A stretch of 64,000 bases of DNA from Crocodylus rhombifer. Taxonomy: Eukaryota > Chordata > Crocodylia > Crocodylidae. The stretch is from NCBI GenBank assembly GCA_038503035.1, contig JAVSML010001016.1, positions 157,105 through 221,104 of the forward strand, in the 5' to 3' direction. A model generated the notes under the pieces. The model did no database searches. It had not been told where the DNA came from and saw nothing but the letters and a program-made list of their open reading frames with translations. Shown here one piece after another: positions 58,410-64,000 of the stretch. The position numbers were made by a program, and so were the translations under genes. The first letter of the stretch is position 1. Each line of letters starts with the position of its first letter.

Positions 58410-61400
58410 ATGGTAACCATTAGGGTTGGTAGCAAAAACTTTGAAGCCTTGGTGGATACTGGGGCTACATTTTCAATGATTCCAGAAAAACCCCCCTGTG
58501 CAGGAACTAGTGAACAGCATGTACTTGTAGAAGGGATTGAGGGAATGCAAACCCGACTCCCTGTTTGTAAACCACTCCTCACCAAAGTGGGGGACCATTG
58601 GCTCGAGCACTCCTTTGTGTATTCTCCAAGTTGCCCGGTTGCACTCCTTGGGCGGGACTTACTCACAAAATTGCAAGCTGAGATCTTTTTCAGAGACGAT
58701 CAGATGGTGGTCCAGCTACCTGTCAAGCAGAGCTCGAACTATCAGATGGCTCTCCTGGAGGACCAGCACCCTGTAGTAAGTCCAGAAGATCACATGATTG
58801 GAGTAGACCCCTCGGTATGGGCTGATGGAACCCCTGCGCGAGCTAAGTTTGTCTCCCCGGTAAGGATTGTACTCAAGGATGGGGAGGGGCCCATTCCGGT
58901 AAAGCAGTACCCACTCAGCCGAGCGGCCAGAGCTGGACTCAAGCCGTTAATAGAGAAATACAAGAGGTACGGATGGCTAGTGGAAGGGTCCTCACCCTAT
59001 AACACCCCCATCCTTGGAGTGCCGAAGGCAGATGGGGTCTCATACTGGCTGGTCCAAGACCTACGAGCTGTAAATAAGAAGGTCCTTTCAGATCATCCTG
59101 TAGTCCCGAACCCTCACACGATCTTGACACAAGTACCGGGGGAAGCTAAGATATTTTCAGTGCTAGATTTGAAAGATGCTTTCTTCTCTATTCCCCTTCA
59201 CCGAGAGAGTCAAAAATTGTTTGCTTTTGAATGGGAGGATCCAGATACTTTCCATAAAGCCCAACTCATGTGGACAGTTCTTCCACAAGGATTTATAGCA
59301 GCCCCCCATATTTTCGGACTTGCCCTTCAGAAGGACTTGGGGGAATGGAAGGGATCACACCCCGCAGTGACTCTCCTCCAGCATGTGGATGACCTGCTAG
59401 TTGCAAGCCCAAACTTGCAGCTCTGCGAGGAAGCCACCAGGTCACTCCTAAACACTCTGGGGAAAAAAGGATATAAAGTCTCTAGAGAGAAAGCCCAAAT
59501 ATGTCAGCCTAAAGTCACATTTTGGGGATATAAGCTCTCAAAAGGAGTCAGAGCCCTGAGTGCAGATCGCATACAGGCAATTCAAGGTCTAACCCCACCT
59601 AAGTCACCCAAGGAGCTGCGGGCATTCCTAGGGCTAACTGGGTTCTGTCGACTATGGATACCAGATTACGGTGGGAAGGCTAGACCGCTGTACGAATCCC
59701 TGACTAAGGAGAGTCTCACTAAATGGAAATGGAATAAAGAAATGCAGCATGCTTTTGATCTGCTTAAGGCAGCATTAACCCAGCCCCCTGCCTTAGCCAT
59801 CCCAAACAGTAAAAAGCCATATCGACTGTATGTTCATGAGAATCGAGGGGTTGCATCAGGGGTGCTGACACAGCCATCGGGCCCGACCTGGAGACCCGTG
59901 GGATATTATTCAAAGGTTCTAGATCCAGTTGCACTCGGGTGGCCAGCCTGTCTTCGGGCTGTGGCAGCCACAGCAGTGGTTGTTGAAGAAGCGCAGAAGA
60001 TAGTCATGGGTGCGGATATGGAAATACTCACTCCTCATGGAGTTCCCCAGATCCTAGGGACTGAGGGAGGGAAATTTCTTAACCCCTCCAGACAATCACG
60101 GTATGAGATATTTTTGCTCTCTAATCCAGGACTTACTTTCAAACATACTACAGCCTTAAACCCTGCAACCTTGCTGCCGGAGCCAGGGCAACCGACGCAT
60201 GACTGCCTTGAGGTCCTGAATCAGACCACGCAGGTGCGACCTGATCTTGCTGAGGACCCAATTGAAGACCCAGATGTTGAATACTTTGTGGACGGCTCCA
60301 GCTCTGTCATCGATGGAAAAAGACGAACAGGATGTGCAGTGGTAACCTTGGATAAGGTAGTATGGAGGGAGTCATTGCCGAGCTCATGGTCGGCACAGGC
60401 CGCGGAACTCTCTGCGCTCACCCGAGCATTACAGCTGGGGACAGACCAGCGGGTTAATATATACACTGACTCTCGCTATGCTTTTTCTACAGTCCATGCG
60501 CACGGACTATTGTGGAAAGAAAGGGGTTTCATTACTGCCTCTGGGAATAAGATTGCTAATGGCCCCCAGATTATCAAACTACTACAGGCACTCCACCAGC
60601 CTAAAGAGGTAGCAGTCATTCATGTGCGGGCCCATGGGAAGGCTGCTGAGAAAAAGCATAAGCTTGGAAATGCAAAGGCTGATGCAGCAGCAAAGGAAGC
60701 TGCATTTATTGGGGGAGAAGCGGAAGAGGTATCCAAGCAGGCCATGTCCCATGCCATATGGCCATACGTTCAGGATTTAGTCCCACAGTATTCCCCTGAA
60801 GAAGATAAATTTGCACAGAAAGCTTGTGCAGAAAAGAACTCCCAGGGGTGGTGGATAGTACCAGGAGGGAAAGTCATGATACCCAGGCCATTGCTTCGGG
60901 AGGTGCTGCAACAGCTCCATGCAAGAACCCATATGGGAGGTTTGGCCATGGGTGATCTAGTGATCCGCCAAGCAGTAGCCCCAGGGCTATATGTAGAAGC
61001 TCAGCGCATTGCTACCAAGTGCATCACATGCCAGAAAGTAAACCCTCGAAGGAAACCCCCTGTGCCAATGGGAGGTAGACCCTGGGCAGCGTACCCTGGA
61101 CAGGCATGGCAGATTGATTTTGCCGAGCTCCCACGGTCCGGACATCACGGGTTTTTACTTGTCATGGTAGACCAGCTCTCTGGTTGGGTCGAGGCTTGGC
61201 CCACCAGGACTGCCACTGCAGCTACAGTAGTGAAGTATTTGTTACAGGAGATCATTCCCCGGTATTCCCTGCCTGAGTCCATCGAGTCGGATCAAGGACA
61301 ACACTTTGTGGGAAAAGTGGTTCAAGAAGTCGCACAAGCTCTCAAGGTTACTTGGAAACTACACACACCATGGAGACCACAGAGTTCAGGACAAGTGGAA

Positions 61401-62018
61401 CGCATGAATAGGATTTTAAAGACTTTGCTCACCAAAATCTGTATTGAAACACGCCTTAAGTGGCCTCAAGCATTGCCGCTAGCTCTTACTTGCATTCGAA
61501 ACACTCCCCGACGGGGCCTCAAATTGAAATATGAAATTATGTTTGGCAAGCCGCCTCGAGTCTTACCTCCTGGGATGCGAGAAAATGTAACTTTTGAATT
61601 AGGTAATAGTGAGCTTCATATGTATGTTATTGCCTTGCAGTCTGTCTTGTTTTCTCTTCACAGGTATGCAGCCTCCTTTCAGCGTCTGCCTTTAGATGTA
61701 CCGGTACATGACTTCTCCCTGGGAGACTGGGTCTTGGTGCAGCGGTGGAAAAAGGAGCCTTTGACTGAGAGGTGGAGTGGCCCTTTCCAGGTACTTCTAA
61801 CAACCCACACCGCTGTAAAGATTAGTGGCCATGATCGTTGGATACACCATACCCGTGTAAAGCGACATCCACGAGCATTAGAGGACATCAACTCCCGAGA
61901 CGAACTCACTCCGGAAGCTGAGTCGTCTTCGGAACAAGAAGCCAGCAAGTGGAGCTGTGAACCTACTGGTGATCTCCAAGTGCGCCTGAGACGGCTTAAT
62001 CAAAGCTCAGAAAATTAG
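58356..62018 (+). CDS. pol: ERV pro-pol polyprotein (protease, RT, RNase H, integrase), long open frame
   Basis: Made as a Gag-Pol fusion by readthrough; the first ATG in frame is at 58410 (residue 1 below). Protease: active-site DTGA at 16-19 and LLGRDLL near 86. RT: YWLVQDLRAVN near 212 (Trp where Arg is usual), LPQGF near 290, catalytic box HVDD at 325-328 where YVDD is the norm. RNase H: D628, E666, D687, D758. Integrase: H837, H841, C871, C874 zinc site; catalytic D903, D961, E997 with 35 residues between the last two (DD35E); then the gamma-type C-terminus GPFQVLL..WIHHTRVKRHP. There is no stop or frameshift across 1202 codons. Good for a full replication enzyme set, except that the HVDD Tyr-to-His change may impair RT. 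Confidence 0.93.
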   Translation, partial: RGQGSKTTTLRVGAREDPMVTIRVGSKNFEALVDTGATFSMIPEKPPCAGTSEQHVLVEGIEGMQTRLPVCKPLLTKVGDHWLEHSFVYSPSCPVALLGRDLLTKLQAEIFFRDDQMVVQLPVKQSSNYQMALLEDQHPVVSPEDHMIGVDPSVWADGTPARAKFVSPVRIVLKDGEGPIPVKQYPLSRAARAGLKPLIEKYKRYGWLVEGSSPYNTPILGVPKADGVSYWLVQDLRAVNKKVLSDHPVVPNPHTILTQVPGEAKIFSVLDLKDAFFSIPLHRESQKLFAFEWEDPDTFHKAQLMWTVLPQGFIAAPHIFGLALQKDLGEWKGSHPAVTLLQHVDDLLVASPNLQLCEEATRSLLNTLGKKGYKVSREKAQICQPKVTFWGYKLSKGVRALSADRIQAIQGLTPPKSPKELRAFLGLTGFCRLWIPDYGGKARPLYESLTKESLTKWKWNKEMQHAFDLLKAALTQPPALAIPNSKKPYRLYVHENRGVASGVLTQPSGPTWRPVGYYSKVLDPVALGWPACLRAVAATAVVVEEAQKIVMGADMEILTPHGVPQILGTEGGKFLNPSRQSRYEIFLLSNPGLTFKHTTALNPATLLPEPGQPTHDCLEVLNQTTQVRPDLAEDPIEDPDVEYFVDGSSSVIDGKRRTGCAVVTLDKVVWRESLPSSWSAQAAELSALTRALQLGTDQRVNIYTDSRYAFSTVHAHGLLWKERGFITASGNKIANGPQIIKLLQALHQPKEVAVIHVRAHGKAAEKKHKLGNAKADAAAKEAAFIGGEAEEVSKQAMSHAIWPYVQDLVPQYSPEEDKFAQKACAEKNSQGWWIVPGGKVMIPRPLLREVLQQLHARTHMGGLAMGDLVIRQAVAPGLYVEAQRIATKCITCQKVNPRRKPPVPMGGRPWAAYPGQAWQIDFAELPRSGHHGFLLVMVDQLSGWVEAWPTRTATAATVVKYLLQEIIPRYSLPESIESDQGQHFVGKVVQEVAQALKVTWKLHTPWRPQSSGQVERMNRILKTLLTKICIETRLKWPQALPLALTCIRNTPRRGLKLKYEIMFGKPPRVLPPGMRENVTFELGNSELHMYVIALQSVLFSLHRYAASFQRLPLDVPVHDFSLGDWVLVQRWKKEPLTERWSGPFQVLLTTHTAVKISGHDRWIHHTRVKRHPRALEDINSRDELTPEAESSSEQEASKWSCEPTGDLQVRLRRLNQSSEN
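61662..61663 (+). promoter_or_regulatory. Candidate env splice acceptor
   Basis: A pyrimidine tract (TCTGTCTTGTTTTCTCTTCA, 61641-61660) leads to CAG|G at 61661-61664, inside the 3' part of pol and 377 nt before the env ATG. With the leader donor it would give a spliced env mRNA. A weaker TTGCAG lies at 61635-61640. Confidence 0.5.
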
Positions 62019-62040
62019 ACAAGAAAGTAAAAGGGAAAAT

Positions 62041-63684
62041 ATGCTGGGAATCTTAATGTGCCTTGTTGTTATCTGCATAATGAAAGGAGCAGAATTGAGC
62101 AGCCTTAACTGCTGGCTCACACCCTCGCTTTCCCAAATTGCTCCCCCAGGGACAAATTTGTATGTTGATATGATGGAAAGAATTGCAGGTACTTTTAATC
62201 TTACCAACTGCTGGGCCTGTGGGGGGCTCCAAGAGGCCAGAGAACAGTGGCCTTGGAGGGCTTTTCCTTTGGCCCCAAAATGGTTGGTCAGTGACAAGGC
62301 AGATGTTAAGAGTACTGGTCAAGAATGGGATGAAAACCACAGCTGGGATCTTTCCCAAGTGGCATTATGAGAGTACTGTATTAGCAGTAATGGTACGGGG
62401 AGAAGTTTGGGACATAGTAAGTGTACATGGACATTGAAATGGGCCCAAATATGCACCAAGTATGCTGATCAATGGAATTCTGCTGTTAGCATCCCAATCT
62501 CCCCGCAGATGCAACAGACCAAAAAGACAAGAATAGTACCTTTCGATTCTAACCCTACCAGATGTCAGGCATATGAAAAGGCCCGAGGTGAACGATTTAC
62601 CTATGTCTATAGTTGGAAATGGGTACACCCGAATGGCACGGTGGCAAAGTTTAATACATATTGGAGTGCCTTAAATGACACAAATGAAATAACCAAGTGC
62701 GAGTATAGGGATAAAGATGGCATATGGAAATGTCAGTTTAAACGGAGTAACTATTACACTGACCCTTTAGGGCAGACGGGCAACAAATACTATCCCCTTC
62801 TTTTCCACAGCCGTAACCCCCTAGCCTTGGGAGGGGAAAACAGGGCCCTGAAAGGACATTATTGGATTTGTGGAAGGAAAGCCTATACAGTACTACCACA
62901 AGGGTGGACAGGAACCTGCTATGTTGGAGTAATTGTACCATCTTTCTTTTTGTTACCATCTGAGGTCGGAAATAAGCTGGGAGTCTCTTTGTATGATGAT
63001 TGGAAAAGAGCCAAGAGAAGTATTGATGTAAGTTTGACACAGGGTGGCTCCCAAAAGTGGAAGGAGGATGAGTGGCCTCCTCAGAGGATTATTGAGTATT
63101 ATGGACCAGCTACATGGGCTAATGATGGAAGTTGGGGTTACCGGACACCAATTTATATGCTAAATAGAATCATCCGGTTGCAGGCCGTCTTGGAAGTAAT
63201 TACTAACCAGACTGCCACTGCTCTCGAGTTGCTGGCTCGACAAAGTTCCCAGATGAGGGAAGCCATATACCAAAATCGAATGGCTCTAGACTATTTACTC
63301 GCAGAGGATGGCGGAGTCTGTGGAAAGTTCAACCTTTCTAATTGTTGCCTCCAAATAGACGACAACGGAAAAGCAGTCTTAGAGATTGCCAAAGAGATTA
63401 GGAAAATAGCCCATATACCAATACAAACGTGGGAACCCGCGTGGAGTAAAGACTGGTGGTTTCAATTATTTGGAGGACCCTGGTGGAAAAAAGTAGGATT
63501 TGTGCTTTTGTGTGCTCTGACTGGTTTGATTTTTATCCCTTGCCTTATTCCTTGTCTCACTAGATTGATAACCACTACAGTAGAAGGAATGCAGGTCGCA
63601 GCAGTTCCTTTGAAAGCACAGACTGTAGCAAAAGTCATGGTCCTCAGAAAAATTCCTCGTAATTATCTTGATATGCCCAAATGA
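62041..63684 (+). pseudogene. env: ERV env, one in-frame premature stop
   Basis: Envelope glycoprotein: receptor binding by SU, membrane fusion by TM. The ATG at 62041 lies 22 nt after the pol stop. The frame runs 547 codons but is cut by TGA at 62368-62370; the later part stays in the same frame. Before the stop there is a signal-like N-terminus and CWAC (CXXC type) at residues 57-60. After it: several N-x-S/T sites; a furin-type RAKR ending at 63018; a heptad-rich region with [18 protein letters not shown] (immunosuppressive-domain position); C-x7-CC at 63319-63348; a hydrophobic TM anchor at about 63493-63558; and a cytoplasmic tail. No strongly hydrophobic fusion peptide follows the cleavage site directly. 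The stop could come from a CGA-to-TGA CpG transition. Confidence 0.88.
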
Positions 63685-63707
63685 AGTAAAGATCAGAAAG
63701 CATCTTG

Positions 63708-63715
63708 AGGGGGGA
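63708..63715 (+). promoter_or_regulatory. Polypurine tract
   Basis: AGGGGGGA lies 3 nt before the TG of the 3' LTR. It is the expected primer site for plus-strand DNA synthesis. Confidence 0.8.
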
Positions 63716-63718
63716 TAT

Positions 63719-64000
63719 TGTTAGAAATATTATTAAAAATGCATTATCAATAAGTCTTGTTAAAACAGTGCAGCTGTCAGCCCTCCCTGGTGAGAGAGCT
63801 GGGAGAGCTACTGAGAGCTCTTTGTATTAAGGTATCACTCCCTCTTTGTTTTGCAAAGTTACTATCTCTTTGTTACAGTAAAGCATATACTCCTCAGCTT
63901 TTCTCATGCAGATAAGAGTAAATTGCAGTTCTAGCCTTGAAGCAAGGAAAGATGCAAACTCTTGTAACCTCAAATATTGTCTACCCATGCGCAATGAATT
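63719..64000 (+). repeat. 3' LTR of the ERV, partial (window ends inside it)
   Basis: The 282 bases available match 55798-56079 of the 5' LTR base for base, with no indel (constant offset 7921). Confidence 0.97.

Larger units (their letters stand above)
55798..64000 (+). mobile_element. Gammaretrovirus-like endogenous retrovirus (continues past window end)
   Basis: The order is 5' LTR, primer binding site, leader with splice donor, gag, pro-pol, env, polypurine tract, 3' LTR. Gammaretroviral signs are: gag and pol in one frame separated by a stop, a single CCHC zinc knuckle, an MA-like N-terminal domain with GQT near its start, a PPxY late motif, and an integrase C-terminus with GPFQVLL..WIHHTRVKRHP. 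The Lys1,2-type primer site is unusual for this group. The LTR sequence available is identical at both ends. Coding breaks: frameshift in gag, stop in env, altered RT box. The right LTR end and target duplication lie outside the window. Confidence 0.95.

Overview
This is nuclear DNA from a vertebrate. The best guess is a sauropsid, and within that a crocodilian or turtle; the species is not provable from the window. The reasons are: (i) the only LINEs I recognise are CR1/L3-type, with the 3' end typical of sauropsid CR1 (GGTTGGAC..GATGATCT, then repeated ATTCTATG); (ii) many hAT-type and Harbinger-like DNA transposons with terminal inverted repeats; (iii) a gammaretrovirus-like endogenous retrovirus; (iv) one host gene, CYTL1, with clean vertebrate exon-intron structure. 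Nothing looks bacterial.

Layout. 1-28.3 kb is intergenic DNA packed with transposon remnants: six hAT-like elements in the whole window (1907, 18414, 20135, 25782, 26947, 55357), three copies of a ~333-bp MITE (8549, 10474, 20428), three full copies plus one fragment of a second TIR element (5402, 13498, 22779, fragment at 24660), CR1 fragments and a nested solo LTR (6711-7647). 28.66-31.4 kb holds the only intact host gene, CYTL1: four coding exons, 133 residues, with a TATA-like box and a poly(A) signal. 32.25-34.94 kb and 41.56-43.50 kb are long, decayed CR1 copies on the + strand. 35.9-39.7 kb is a decayed region with a PIF/Harbinger transposase remnant. 43.9-45.0 kb is a second solo LTR, 49.1-50.9 kb a GC-rich TIR element, and 54.16-54.81 kb a third solo LTR.

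55.8 kb to the end is a nearly complete gammaretrovirus-like provirus: 5' LTR, Lys1,2-type primer binding site, gag, pro-pol, env, polypurine tract and the first 282 bases of the 3' LTR. Those 282 bases are identical to the 5' LTR, so the insertion looks young. Even so, gag is frameshifted at a run of 13 G, env has one in-frame stop, and the reverse transcriptase catalytic box reads HVDD. Gag and pol share a frame and are separated by a single UGA. Eight nucleotides after it a 7-bp stem can form, which is the arrangement expected for gammaretroviral stop-codon readthrough.

The coding regions do not form an operon. CYTL1 is a single secreted-protein gene. Everything else is mobile DNA at various stages of decay, with nested insertions that give a relative order of events. 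Element boundaries come from reading inverted ends and flanking duplications by eye. No alignment or database search was run.
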